Assembly (NCBI RefSeq): GCF_006715635.1
Contig: NZ_VFNP01000002.1
Span: 2,046,001 to 2,110,000, forward strand
Source of the DNA: Streptomyces sp. SLBN-118
GTDB lineage: Bacteria; Actinomycetota; Actinomycetes; Streptomycetales; Streptomycetaceae
Reading direction: 5' to 3'
Length of the DNA: 64,000 bases
Both the position numbers and the translations under genes were made by a program. Below the pieces are notes generated by a model that saw nothing but the letters and a program-made list of their open reading frames with translations, ran no database searches and was not told where the DNA came from. This document shows positions 1 to 8,301 of this stretch, in pieces (position 1 is the first letter of the stretch; every line of letters starts with the position of its first letter).

Positions 1-127
1 AACGCATCGACCGTGCCCAGCGGCCAGCGGTGATCCTGCTTCCTCGACGGATCGAACTCCTCCGATTGACCGGAGCCCATCGCTGCGCTGGGAACACCGG
101 CTCGCCTGAGCCGCTACCCTCCGAGGA

Positions 128-424
128 ATGGACGATGAATCGCTGTCCCAATGGGCCGAGCGCCGTGACGCGAGGATCGGACAGCTCCGCACCGTCCCTT
201 TCGTGAGCGGCGACGGTCATCGGGGGTCGCATCTGAACCCTGACGCACCCCGTGCGATCCAGCGGTGGAACGGGCACATGTGGGAGCCCTACGGTTTCGC
301 GGCGAACCTCGCGGAGGCGAGGCGCGTTCCGTTCCCCAACACCGAAGTCGCCCCTTCCTCGGGGTCGGCGCCGAAGCTTGGCCCCGGGACCGGCAAGCAC
401 CGGAAGCCTCGATCGCCGCGATAG
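128..424 (+). CDS. DUF6087 family small protein
   Basis: A 98-residue hydrophilic protein. The central stretch around residues 32-55, with SHLNPDAPRAIQRWNGHMWE and a following PYGF, matches my memory of the DUF6087 family, which is common in Streptomyces and has no known function. The ATG follows GAGGA directly, so the ribosome site is very close to the start and a leaderless or weak start is possible. The C-terminus is basic (KHRKPRSPR) and looks disordered. No signal peptide or membrane segment is visible. It stands alone, with about 115 bp to the next small gene. Confidence 0.6.
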   Translation: MDDESLSQWAERRDARIGQLRTVPFVSGDGHRGSHLNPDAPRAIQRWNGHMWEPYGFAANLAEARRVPFPNTEVAPSSGSAPKLGPGTGKHRKPRSPR

Positions 425-539
425 CCCAGGCACCGAGCCGCAATTACCTGACACCGGTCCCTTTCTCTGAGCTACCGAGACGAGGCCATTCTCAGAGTCC
501 GCATGCTCCCGCCTCACTGGGCTGCTGCCACTTGGCAGC

Positions 540-710
540 GTGGAGAGCGGGGGTTCGTTCGTGCCGGCTGGAACCGTCGAGTTCTACTGCGAGTACCCGT
601 GCGACAGTTGCCGGCGCAGCGGAGAGCGGTTCAGCTTCACACCATCTGTCACCTGCCCGGCTTGCGCGCGAAAGCCTGTCTTTCGAAGACTGATCGAGGG
701 TCTGAGTTGA
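540..710 (+). CDS. Small zinc-ribbon-like protein (56 aa)
   Basis: A GTG-started frame of 56 codons ending in TGA at 708-710. It holds cysteines at residues 17, 21 and 24 (CEYPCDSC) and a second knuckle at 39 and 42 (TCPAC), the spacing of a treble-clef or zinc-ribbon fold of about 25 residues. Codon third positions are G/C-rich as in its neighbours. No ATG lies in frame upstream and no strong ribosome site is seen, so the exact start is uncertain. Function is unknown; small zinc-ribbon proteins of this kind often bind nucleic acid or a protein partner, but nothing here shows which. Confidence 0.4.
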   Translation: MESGGSFVPAGTVEFYCEYPCDSCRRSGERFSFTPSVTCPACARKPVFRRLIEGLS

Positions 711-973
711 GTCAGACGGATTCAAGTAGGTCCAACTGGCGTGGAACTTGAGCTTGAGAATGGGCAGGTCAGCTGATCAGAACACACATCCAAGGGGCGG
801 AGCTGCATCCAGGTTGCGAGCCTCCTGCTCGGCCATCAGGCCGTGCGGGAGGCACGCTTTCGAGTGGCCGGCTTGTGGGCGGGGCACGCTGAGCGGCCGC
901 GGTGGTGACGATCGGTTGACCGCTCATTCTGGAGGCGACCGAGCCTCCGACGGTTTCGCGAAGGCAGGCCGAA

Positions 974-2566
974 GTGATCAACAGGCGACACGTATTGCGG
1001 GCAGGCACCCTCAGCGCCCTCGGCGCCGGGGCGGCGGCTCTGACGGCGCCGCCCGGTGCGGCTGCGGCAACCGAGGCAGCAAAGCCGGTCAGCCGTAGGG
1101 ACTGGGAGCGGCTGGCTGCGTCACTCTCCCCCGGCGCCACCCTCTACCGGCCGCGAAACCCGGACTACCCTCCGCTGGCGATCCCGTTCAACCACCGGTA
1201 CGCCCGGATCCACCCCGCCGGAATCGTCGCCTGCGCCACCACAAGGGACGTACACGAGGCGATCCGCTGGGCCCGCGCGGTGGGGCTGCCCGCCGTGCCT
1301 CGCACCGGACTGGGACACAACTACGCCGGCTACTCCACCACCACGGGTCTGCTGCTCAACATGAGCCGGATGAAGAGCATCGTCTCCACTCCGCAGCGGA
1401 GAGCCGCCCGTGCTCGGGCATACGGGCCGATCAAGGTCGTCCACGAGGCGGGCACCGTCACCGTCGGGGCCGGGGTCACCAACGGCGACCTGCACCCGCT
1501 GCTCGAGGACCAGGGCATCTTCGTACCGACCGGCCGCTGCCCCTCGGTCGGGGTCGCAGGACTGGTGCTGGGCGGAGGTATCGGCTTCAGCGACAAGATG
1601 TTCGGCCTGACCTGCGACCGGCTGGTCGCCACGACCGTCGTGCTGGCGGACGGCCGGGTAGTCAAGGCCAGTGAGGATTCGGAGCCCGATCTGTTCTGGG
1701 CCTGCCGGGGCGGCGCGGGCAACAACTTCGGGGTGCACACCTCGTTCACGCTCCAGTACGAGCAGTTCCAGGGCAACGTGGGGTTCTACCAGTTCCGCTG
1801 GAGCCTGGACTCCGTACTGCCGGTGATCGCGACCACACAACAGATCGTCCAGGACACCTTGAACAACAAGCGGTTCCACTGCCGCCTCGGCATCGGCACC
1901 CACGGGCGAACCCGGGACCGGATCCGCACGAACGCCAACGTCAATGTGATCGGCCAGCACTACGGAACCATCGATGAGTTGCGGGCGATCCTCGCCCCGC
2001 TGCTTGCCATCGGCACAGCCGACGAGCGTGCCCAGAACCGCGCCGCCGTCCGGGAAGTCACCCCGGCCCAGGCGACTACGCTGCTGAGCGCCACCACTCC
2101 CGTGGAGAAGTTCGCCTCCAAGTCAGGGATCCTGACCTCCCGGACACTCCTCACCGACGAGCAGGTCAGCGCCGCAGCCGAGCAGCTGCTCGCCTGGCCG
2201 GGCAGCGGCAACGAGGACGGAGCCGGGTTCGCGATGTTCGCGCTCGGCGGGGAGATCAACCAGGTGCCACCGGAGGCGACCGCGTTCGTGCACCGAGGCA
2301 GCGCGTTCATCTTGGCCGCCGAGACCAACTGGGCGGACTACGACCACCCCGATGTCGCCGCCGTGAATCTGCGCTGGCTCCAGGATTTCTACGACGCCAT
2401 CTTTGACGGCACGCCCCCTGAGCACTCGTACCAGAATTTTCCCGATCCAGAGCTGAGGGACTGGCGCCAGGCGTACTACGGTGCGAACTACCCCCGGCTG
2501 GTCCACGTGAAGCGGCAGTACGACCCGAGCGGCTTCTTCGACTACCCACAGGCAATCGGTTCCTGA
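974..2566 (+). CDS. Tat-exported FAD-linked oxidase (PCMH/BBE type)
   Basis: A 530-residue flavoprotein oxidase. The GTG start gives an N-terminus with a twin-arginine signal (NRRHVLRAG, then an Ala-rich hydrophobic run to about residue 36), so export folded with cofactor is expected. The FAD-binding domain covers roughly residues 70-215. His115 in RTGLGHNYAGYS and Cys189 in TGRCPSVGVAG lie where berberine-bridge-type oxidases attach FAD through two covalent bonds, so bicovalent flavinylation is inferred. The C-terminal berberine-like segment is near residues 490-525 (YYGANYPRLVHVKRQYDP). Known substrates in this family are sugars, alcohols or secondary-metabolite intermediates; the substrate here cannot be told. 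It is monocistronic by spacing. Confidence 0.8.
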   Translation: MINRRHVLRAGTLSALGAGAAALTAPPGAAAATEAAKPVSRRDWERLAASLSPGATLYRPRNPDYPPLAIPFNHRYARIHPAGIVACATTRDVHEAIRWARAVGLPAVPRTGLGHNYAGYSTTTGLLLNMSRMKSIVSTPQRRAARARAYGPIKVVHEAGTVTVGAGVTNGDLHPLLEDQGIFVPTGRCPSVGVAGLVLGGGIGFSDKMFGLTCDRLVATTVVLADGRVVKASEDSEPDLFWACRGGAGNNFGVHTSFTLQYEQFQGNVGFYQFRWSLDSVLPVIATTQQIVQDTLNNKRFHCRLGIGTHGRTRDRIRTNANVNVIGQHYGTIDELRAILAPLLAIGTADERAQNRAAVREVTPAQATTLLSATTPVEKFASKSGILTSRTLLTDEQVSAAAEQLLAWPGSGNEDGAGFAMFALGGEINQVPPEATAFVHRGSAFILAAETNWADYDHPDVAAVNLRWLQDFYDAIFDGTPPEHSYQNFPDPELRDWRQAYYGANYPRLVHVKRQYDPSGFFDYPQAIGS

Positions 2567-2636
2567 TGCTCTCCCCCGGGCTCGGCGTGGGGGATGCTCG
2601 ATGCTCTCGCGGCGGCGGCCTCTTCGTCCCGGGCCC

Positions 2637-2765
2637 TCCCGGCTGATCTACCGGCCGAGCACCGACGCCCGGCCGGACGGCCGCAAGAGCTTCGCCTGGA
2701 GCGATTACGGCGACCTGGTCCAGGCCGCGCACCAGCAGCTCGGCGGCCCGATCGTGCTGGTCTGA
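2637..2765 (+). pseudogene. IS630-type transposase fragment
   Basis: A 43-codon fragment with PDGRKSFAWSDYGDLVQAAH and GGPIVLV, the segment that precedes the second catalytic aspartate (VWDN) in IS630/Tc1 transposases. It stops at TGA before that aspartate, and no N-terminal or C-terminal part is found nearby. It is a dead remnant. Confidence 0.45.
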
Positions 2766-3341
2766 CGGCGGCTGTGGCAAGCGGCTCTGATCCACTTGTT
2801 GTGGTGCCGGATCCCGGGTCGGACCCGAGGACCGGCCCGGCGGCGGTGACGACGGCCCTTGCCCGCCATTCGCCCTCGCGCCACCCGGACGGGGGATGGC
2901 TCGTGCGCCACGCCGACCTCCGAGACCTGGTGGGCGCCGGCCGGGTGACCTGGCAGGTCGGTTCTCCGCCCGGCCAGTCGACGACGCCCCGGTCGGCTTC
3001 GGCCTCCAGCGGGGACCGTCCATGTGCGTGCTCTGGATCAAGCTCCCGCGGGAGTCTCCCGGCTTCGAGTTGACACCCGGGATCCAGGCGACAAAAGTAC
3101 CAATTGTGCATGTTCGAGCACGTTTCGTATTCGAAAATGCTTCCATTGCCGGCCCATCCATCGGTCCATCCACCTCAGCCCCGGTTATTGCGGGCTGCCT
3201 GCCTGCCTACGTGCCGCAGGGAGTTGTTCCGCGTTGCTGCCTCCCGCCTGAGCCCGGCGAGCCCGCCCCCGGCCGGTTCTCGCTCATCCGGGAACACGAG
3301 CAACGGCCTGCCCGACCGGCCCACGGCGTGGTGATGCGGCA

Positions 3342-3385
3342 CACGTCGGCCGTCCGTGGCCGCGCGGCCACGGACGGCCGACGTG
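3342..3385. promoter_or_regulatory. 44-nt perfect palindrome in the leader of the glutamate-oxidase-like gene
   Basis: The sequence from 3342 (CACGTCGGCCGTCCGTGGCC...) reads identically on the other strand to 3385 with no mismatch, including its centre. It ends 53 bp before the ATG at 3439. As RNA it forms a very stable GC hairpin. No T-run follows, so it could be an attenuator, a processing site, a rho-independent-like terminator of the Streptomyces type, or a dimeric operator. No upstream gene needs a terminator on the plus strand here, which favours a role in the leader of the downstream operon. Confidence 0.55.
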
Positions 3386-3438
3386 CCGTAGCGGTCGGGC
3401 CTCACGGCTCTCGCTTCACCCAGAAGGGAACAGACGCC

Positions 3439-5562
3439 ATGGACAACACCAAAACCGACCTCTGGAAAAATCGTGTGCGCTGGGAGACCTGTCTGCAGCT
3501 GGCGCGCGAGCTGCTTCTGGTCGGCCCCGAGCCGAAGAACGAGGACCTGAGGCTGCGCTTCCTCGACGTCCTCATCGACCGGGGGCTGGCTCCCGGACAG
3601 CCGCCCGGGCGGCCGAAGGAGGTGCTGATCGTCGGGGCCGGGATTTCCGGTCTGGTGGCCGCGACGCTGCTCAAGCAGGCCGGCCACAAGGTCACGATCC
3701 TGGAGGCCAACGCCAGCCGGGTGGGCGGACGTATCAAGACCTTCCGCCGCCGGGAGGGCGAGGAAAAGGGGCCGTTCAGCGATCCGGCCCAGTATGCCGA
3801 GGCGGGAGCCATGCGGCTGCCCGACTTCCACCCCCTCACCCTCGCCCTGATCGACAAGCTCGGACTGAAGCGGCGGCTGTTCTACAACGTCGACGTCGAC
3901 CCCCGTACGGGCTTCCAGAAGGCGCCCGTACCCCCGGTGGTCTACAAGTCCTTCACCGGTCAGGAGTGGAGATACGGACAGGACAGCCCCGACTTCCGGG
4001 AGCCCCACAAGCGGAACGACACCTGGATCCAGATGAACTCCGTCCAGGCCCGCCGCTCCGAGTACGCGGACGACCCCACGCTGATCAACGAGGGCTTCCA
4101 CCTGACGGGGGACGAAGCACGGCTGACCACCAGCCAGATGATCAACGATGCTCTGGAAGAGGTCAGGGACTACTACTCCGTGACCGGCCAGGACGGCACG
4201 CAGCAACGCGTGAACAAGCCGTTCAAGGAGTGGCTCGAAGGCTGGGCGCGGGTGGTCCACGACTTCGACGGCTGCTCGATGGGCGACTTCCTGCGTGACC
4301 ACGCCGGTCTGAGCGACGAGGCCATCGAGGCCGCCGGCTCGATCGAGAACCTCACCTCGCGGCTCCACCTGTCGTTCTTCCACAGCTTCCTGGGCCGCAG
4401 CGACATCAACCCGAACGTCACCTACTGGGAGATCGAGGGCGGCACCGAGATGCTGCCCGACAAGCTCGCCGAAGGCCTTCAGGACGAGCTGGTGATGGGA
4501 CAACGGATGGTCCGCCTGGAGTACTGGGACCCGCGCCGGGACGGTGAGCGGCGCGAAGACGTGGGCCCGGAGCCGGGGCGCACCGTCGCGATCCACACCG
4601 AGCCCGAGGACTCCCTGAGCGGACCGCCCCGGGTGTGGAGGGGTGACATGGCGATCGTCACGGTCCCCTTCTCGAGCTTCCGCTTCGTCGAGGTGTCGCC
4701 GCCGTTCTCGTACAAGAAGCGGCGGGCCGTCATCGAGACGCACTACGACCAGGCAACGAAGGTGCTGCTGGAGTTCTCCAGGCGGTGGTGGGAGTTCACC
4801 GAGGAGGACTGGCGCCGGGAGCTGGAGTCCATCGATCCGGGCCTGTACGACTTCTACCAGCAGTCCGCCAAAGCCCCCGTGGAGCCCGCGGACGACCTGC
4901 CGTCCCAGCTGAGTTCACTGCCGACGGGGCTGCTCGGTGCCCACGGCAGCGTCCAGGAACAGCTCATCGACCCCAGGCAGCTCGAGTACTACCGCCAGGA
5001 GCCGCTGCGCGGGGCACCGCTTCGGCCGGCGACCAATGTGTTCGGGGGCGGTTCCACCACCGACAACCCCAACCGGTACATGTACTACCCCTCCCACCCG
5101 GTGCCGGGCAGCAAGGGCGGCGGAGTGGTCCTGGCCACCTACTCCTGGTCCGACGACGCGGCACGCTGGGACTCGATGGAGGACGCGCAGCGCTACGTCC
5201 ACGCCCTGCGGAACCTGCAATTGGTCCACGGCCGCCGCATCGAATTGTTCTACACGGGCGCGGGGCAGACCCAGAGCTGGCTGCGCAACCCGTACGCCTT
5301 CGGTGAGGCCGCGATCTACACGCCGCACCAGATGACCAGCTTCCACCTGGATGCCGTCAAGCCCGAAGGGCCGGTGTACTTCGCGGGCGAGCACACCTCG
5401 CTGAAGCACGCCTGGATCGAGGGCGCCGTGGAGACGGCGGTCCGCGCGGCCATCGAGGTGCACGAGAAGGCGTCGCCTCCGTCCTACACGGTGCCCGTGG
5501 AACGCGAGGCGGGACGCGAAGCGGTGGACGAGCGACAACTCACGGAGGTGCAGGCAAAGTGA
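3439..5562 (+). CDS. L-glutamate-oxidase-like FAD amino-acid oxidase
   Basis: A 707-residue flavin amine oxidase. The ATG at 3439 is preceded by GAAGGGA; longer in-frame extensions are rejected because this N-terminus matches the family. The dinucleotide fold is [17 protein letters not shown] near residue 65 with [13 protein letters not shown] after it. The protein resembles, along its whole length, what I remember of Streptomyces extracellular L-glutamate oxidase. Residues that I recall as setting L-Glu specificity are kept: an Arg in GAMRLP, and Arg308 and His315 in [10 protein letters not shown]. The expected reaction is L-glutamate + O2 + H2O to 2-oxoglutarate + NH3 + H2O2. The known enzyme is secreted, but no clear signal peptide is seen here, so a cytoplasmic role is possible. 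Its stop overlaps the GTG of the next gene. Confidence 0.8.
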   Translation: MDNTKTDLWKNRVRWETCLQLARELLLVGPEPKNEDLRLRFLDVLIDRGLAPGQPPGRPKEVLIVGAGISGLVAATLLKQAGHKVTILEANASRVGGRIKTFRRREGEEKGPFSDPAQYAEAGAMRLPDFHPLTLALIDKLGLKRRLFYNVDVDPRTGFQKAPVPPVVYKSFTGQEWRYGQDSPDFREPHKRNDTWIQMNSVQARRSEYADDPTLINEGFHLTGDEARLTTSQMINDALEEVRDYYSVTGQDGTQQRVNKPFKEWLEGWARVVHDFDGCSMGDFLRDHAGLSDEAIEAAGSIENLTSRLHLSFFHSFLGRSDINPNVTYWEIEGGTEMLPDKLAEGLQDELVMGQRMVRLEYWDPRRDGERREDVGPEPGRTVAIHTEPEDSLSGPPRVWRGDMAIVTVPFSSFRFVEVSPPFSYKKRRAVIETHYDQATKVLLEFSRRWWEFTEEDWRRELESIDPGLYDFYQQSAKAPVEPADDLPSQLSSLPTGLLGAHGSVQEQLIDPRQLEYYRQEPLRGAPLRPATNVFGGGSTTDNPNRYMYYPSHPVPGSKGGGVVLATYSWSDDAARWDSMEDAQRYVHALRNLQLVHGRRIELFYTGAGQTQSWLRNPYAFGEAAIYTPHQMTSFHLDAVKPEGPVYFAGEHTSLKHAWIEGAVETAVRAAIEVHEKASPPSYTVPVEREAGREAVDERQLTEVQAK

Positions 5563-7415
5563 CGGAGCAGCCCTCGACATGGAACGTGGCGCGGTACCTG
5601 GCCACTCGACTCGAACAGCTCGGAATCGAGCACCTGTTCGGCGTGCCCGGCAATCACCTGGGCCCGTTCCTTTCCATCATGAAGCAGCACAACCCGCAGG
5701 TGACGTGGGTGGGCACGCCGACCGAGGTCGGGGCCGGGTATGCGGCCGACGCCTATGCGCGGGCCCGCCACGCCGACGCCCCTGACGGCGGCTTCGGCGT
5801 CGGCGCCGTCGCCGTCACCTACAGCGTCGGAGCGTTCAACCTGCTCAACCCCATCGGGGGCGCCTACGTCGAGTATGTGCCGCTCATCGCGATCAACGCC
5901 TGCCCGACCTACGAGCAGTGGCTGAACTACCAGGCCATCGGCCTGCTCACCTCCCACATGAGCCAGCGTCGGGAGAGCAACCTCGACGTGTACCGCCAGG
6001 TCACGGTCGACGCGCAGGTGATCTCCAACCCAGGCCTGGCCCCAGTCCAGATCGACAGCGCCATCGTCGCCTGCCTGTCCGAGCGCCGGCCGGTGTACCT
6101 GGAGGTCATGGAGGACGTCTGGGCCGCGGAATGCGAAGCACCCCGGGGCCATCTGGCCCCCAGGCAGCGCCCGTTCACCCCCAAGAACCGGACCATGCTG
6201 GCCAAGGCGGTCTCCGCCGCCGTCGACCTCGTCAAACAGAAGGGGGGAGTACAGGGCTCGCCCATCCTGTGGGCGGGCGAGGAGATCGATCGGTTCCGTC
6301 TCTCCCAGCCCCTCACCGCGCTCGTGCAGGACACGGGGATGCCGTTCTGCACGACCGTCGGAGGCAAGTCCGTGGTCTCGGAGAACACCCCGGGATTCGT
6401 CGGCGTCTACAACGGCAAGGCCAGTGATCCGTACGTACGGGAGGTGTTCCAGCGGGCCAAGTGCCGCATCGGGCTGGGCACGTGGTCGACGTCGAAGAAC
6501 CTCGGCGGCGAGCAGGACATCGGCGACGACTGGTGCGTGGCCGCACGCGAAGGAGTGAGCGTCGGCGCCTCCTACTACCCCGACGTCCAGCTGGAACGGT
6601 TCATCCCAGCACTGCGCGAGGCGCTGGTGACGGAGTTCGGCCCGGGCGCCTTCGCCGCCGACTACTTCGCCCTGGCGCACGCCGAAGGGGCGCCGGTGCC
6701 CGAGAGCACGGCCGCCTACCAGGCCCAGCTCAGCGCTACCGACATCCAGGTGGAACTGACGTACGACAGCTTCTTCCAGCACATCAGCGGCTTCCTCGAC
6801 AGCCAGGCGACGGGCACAGGCACCCAGGCCACCTCACCGTTCACCCTTCTGTCCGACGCGGCGTTCGCCCTCCTGGGCTCGATGAACCTGCACACCGTCG
6901 AGCGCGCCGGATACCTGGCGCAGAACGCGTGGCTGTCCATCGGCTACTCGGTCGGTGCGGCCACCGGCGTCGCGATGGCCCGGCAAGCCGTGGGCAAACG
7001 GCCGATGGTGTTCGTCGGCGACGGCGCGTTCCAGGAGACGTGCCAGGAACTGTCCACACACACCCGGCACCGGCTGAACTCGGTGATCTTCGTGCTGGAC
7101 AACGAGGGCTTCTACGGCATCGAGCAGATGCTGGTCAACCCGTGCTACTACCAGCAGAAGCCGTCCGACGGCGCCGACTTCTACAACAATCTGCACCAGT
7201 GGCACTACGACCAGCTGGCCAAGGTCTTCGGCTCGGCCAAGAGCCCGATGACCGGCATGACGGTCGCCACCCACACGGAACTGGAATCCGTACTGAAGCG
7301 CATCAGCGAGCCGAACGACCCGATCAACCAGGGACCGCTGCTGGTCCAGGTCCGCCTCAGCCGTCACGACTACCCCCGCGCCCTTCAGTACAAGATCAAC
7401 GAGAACTGTCCCTGA
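5559..7415 (+). CDS. Thiamine-diphosphate-dependent 2-oxo-acid decarboxylase
   Basis: A 618-residue enzyme of the pyruvate/indolepyruvate decarboxylase family. The N-terminal Pyr domain has [10 protein letters not shown] and the cofactor-activating Glu56 in [15 protein letters not shown]. The C-terminal PP domain has the ThDP motif Gly487-Asp-Gly489 ([13 protein letters not shown]) ending at Asp514-Asn515 ([11 protein letters not shown]). The first residue of the usual NN pair is Asp, a mild deviation. The double histidine of pyruvate decarboxylase is not evident; a single His is in TSHMSQ. The GTG start lies in a GTGA overlap with the oxidase stop, so the two are translationally coupled. This suggests that the oxidase's oxo-acid product, plausibly 2-oxoglutarate, is the substrate. 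That is inference. Confidence 0.75.
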   Translation: MTEQPSTWNVARYLATRLEQLGIEHLFGVPGNHLGPFLSIMKQHNPQVTWVGTPTEVGAGYAADAYARARHADAPDGGFGVGAVAVTYSVGAFNLLNPIGGAYVEYVPLIAINACPTYEQWLNYQAIGLLTSHMSQRRESNLDVYRQVTVDAQVISNPGLAPVQIDSAIVACLSERRPVYLEVMEDVWAAECEAPRGHLAPRQRPFTPKNRTMLAKAVSAAVDLVKQKGGVQGSPILWAGEEIDRFRLSQPLTALVQDTGMPFCTTVGGKSVVSENTPGFVGVYNGKASDPYVREVFQRAKCRIGLGTWSTSKNLGGEQDIGDDWCVAAREGVSVGASYYPDVQLERFIPALREALVTEFGPGAFAADYFALAHAEGAPVPESTAAYQAQLSATDIQVELTYDSFFQHISGFLDSQATGTGTQATSPFTLLSDAAFALLGSMNLHTVERAGYLAQNAWLSIGYSVGAATGVAMARQAVGKRPMVFVGDGAFQETCQELSTHTRHRLNSVIFVLDNEGFYGIEQMLVNPCYYQQKPSDGADFYNNLHQWHYDQLAKVFGSAKSPMTGMTVATHTELESVLKRISEPNDPINQGPLLVQVRLSRHDYPRALQYKINENCP

Positions 7416-7433
7416 CGAGGCGCTGCACAGCTG

Positions 7434-7481
7434 ACGGGCGCCTGTGCCAGAAGGCCAAGGCCTTCTGGCACAGGCGCCCGT
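7434..7481. terminator. Bidirectional terminator hairpin
   Basis: Perfect inverted repeat with 23-nt arms (left arm 7434-7456, right arm 7459-7481) and a 2-nt loop, between the convergent decarboxylase gene (ends 7415) and lipoprotein gene (ends 7508 on the other strand). Position and symmetry fit a shared terminator. No T-run is present, as is common in Streptomyces. Confidence 0.75.
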
Positions 7482-7507
7482 GACGTGTGGTTCTTCGCCG
7501 TTGACGG

Positions 7508-8227
7508 TCATTCCTGGGAGACCTGCTCCAGCTTTTTGATCTGTGCGGTCACCAGGCTGTCCGGCAACTCGGCGAACACGCCGGTACCACTCCCGGTGTT
7601 GAAAATTCCGACGGTGGCACCACTGCGTACGACCGCCAGGGATACCGGCGGATCGCCCTTGATCGTCAGCTGAAAGGCCACTGCTTCGTCGCCGTCGTCG
7701 GGAGCGGTGATGGCTTTGACGGTGGCACGGGCGGGCACGCCGCCGTCGTAGGAGGTGCACTTGGCGAGGGACGTACGGAGGCCGGAGAGGATCTGCTCGG
7801 CGTCGGACTGGTCGTAGGCCATGAGGCCGATAGTGGTGGCGGAGCCGGCCGAGGGGCCGGAGGTGGCGTAGGCCATTTTGCTGACAACGGCTTTGGGAGA
7901 CGGGTCGAGGTCGGCGACACGCACGTTCTCGACCGGCTGGCAGGCGGCGGGCTCGGCGATGGAGCCGCTGTCGGTCTGGCGCGAGGGCCAGTCGTCGATC
8001 TGGAAGCCGTCCGCGTCGGTGCCGGACAGCGCGGCGGACTTCAGCTGGGCGGTGCTGAGGGCGTCGGCGGGGGCCAGCGGCTGCTTGGTCGTCGTGGATG
8101 ACTGCGGGGAGGAAGGGCTGCTCTTCGCGCCGGTGCCGCCGGTGTCCCCGGGGCTGTTCCTGCCGCTGCCGCATGCGGCCAGGAGCGCCGCGGTGAAGAG
8201 CACTGACACAGTCGCCTTGACCCGCAC
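7508..8227 (-). CDS. Secreted lipoprotein, possible sensor domain
   Basis: A 239-residue protein whose GTG start gives a short signal (VRVKATVSVLFTAALLAAC) with a lipobox LAAC at Cys19, so lipid anchoring outside the membrane is expected. Residues 20-55 are a Ser/Thr/Pro/Gly linker. The globular part (about 60-239) has Cys pairs (AACQPV and AKCTSY) that may form a disulfide, and DAEQILSGLRTSLAKC resembles the extracellular PknH-type sensor fold. That similarity is weak. It lies 74 bp downstream of the LAL regulator on the same strand and may share its transcript. Function unknown. Confidence 0.65.
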   Translation of the reverse strand: MRVKATVSVLFTAALLAACGSGRNSPGDTGGTGAKSSPSSPQSSTTTKQPLAPADALSTAQLKSAALSGTDADGFQIDDWPSRQTDSGSIAEPAACQPVENVRVADLDPSPKAVVSKMAYATSGPSAGSATTIGLMAYDQSDAEQILSGLRTSLAKCTSYDGGVPARATVKAITAPDDGDEAVAFQLTIKGDPPVSLAVVRSGATVGIFNTGSGTGVFAELPDSLVTAQIKKLEQVSQE

Positions 8228-8301
8228 CTGCTGACTCCCCGCTCTCGGAATTGGTCGGTTCGATCTTTCCGGGCGGGACAGGCGTGGCGGTATCGGTGAG
8301 A

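Larger units (their letters stand above)
2567..3438. other. Long intergenic region with an IS630 remnant and a leader palindrome
   Basis: About 870 bp without an intact gene. At 2637-2765 the plus strand reads a fragment (SRLIYRPSTDARPDGRKSF, then WSDYGDLVQAAHQQLGGPIV) that I recognise as the middle of an IS630-type DDE transposase, ending in a premature stop. The remainder to 3340 has open frames without family resemblance. A perfect 44-nt palindrome lies at 3342-3385, listed separately. Confidence 0.5.

Noticed and set aside
2896..3438. N-terminal extension of the glutamate-oxidase-like protein by 181 residues
   Set aside because: The extension reads through the palindrome, has Pro/Arg-rich shadow composition, and the ATG at 3439 has a ribosome site and the family N-terminus.
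3175..4743. Long minus-strand open frame (522 codons) opposite the oxidase
   Set aside because: Its codons are the complement of a well-supported plus-strand gene, it has no family resemblance, and high-GC DNA commonly opens such shadows.
5484..6782. Minus-strand open frame of 432 codons
   Set aside because: Antisense to the ThDP decarboxylase, without motifs.
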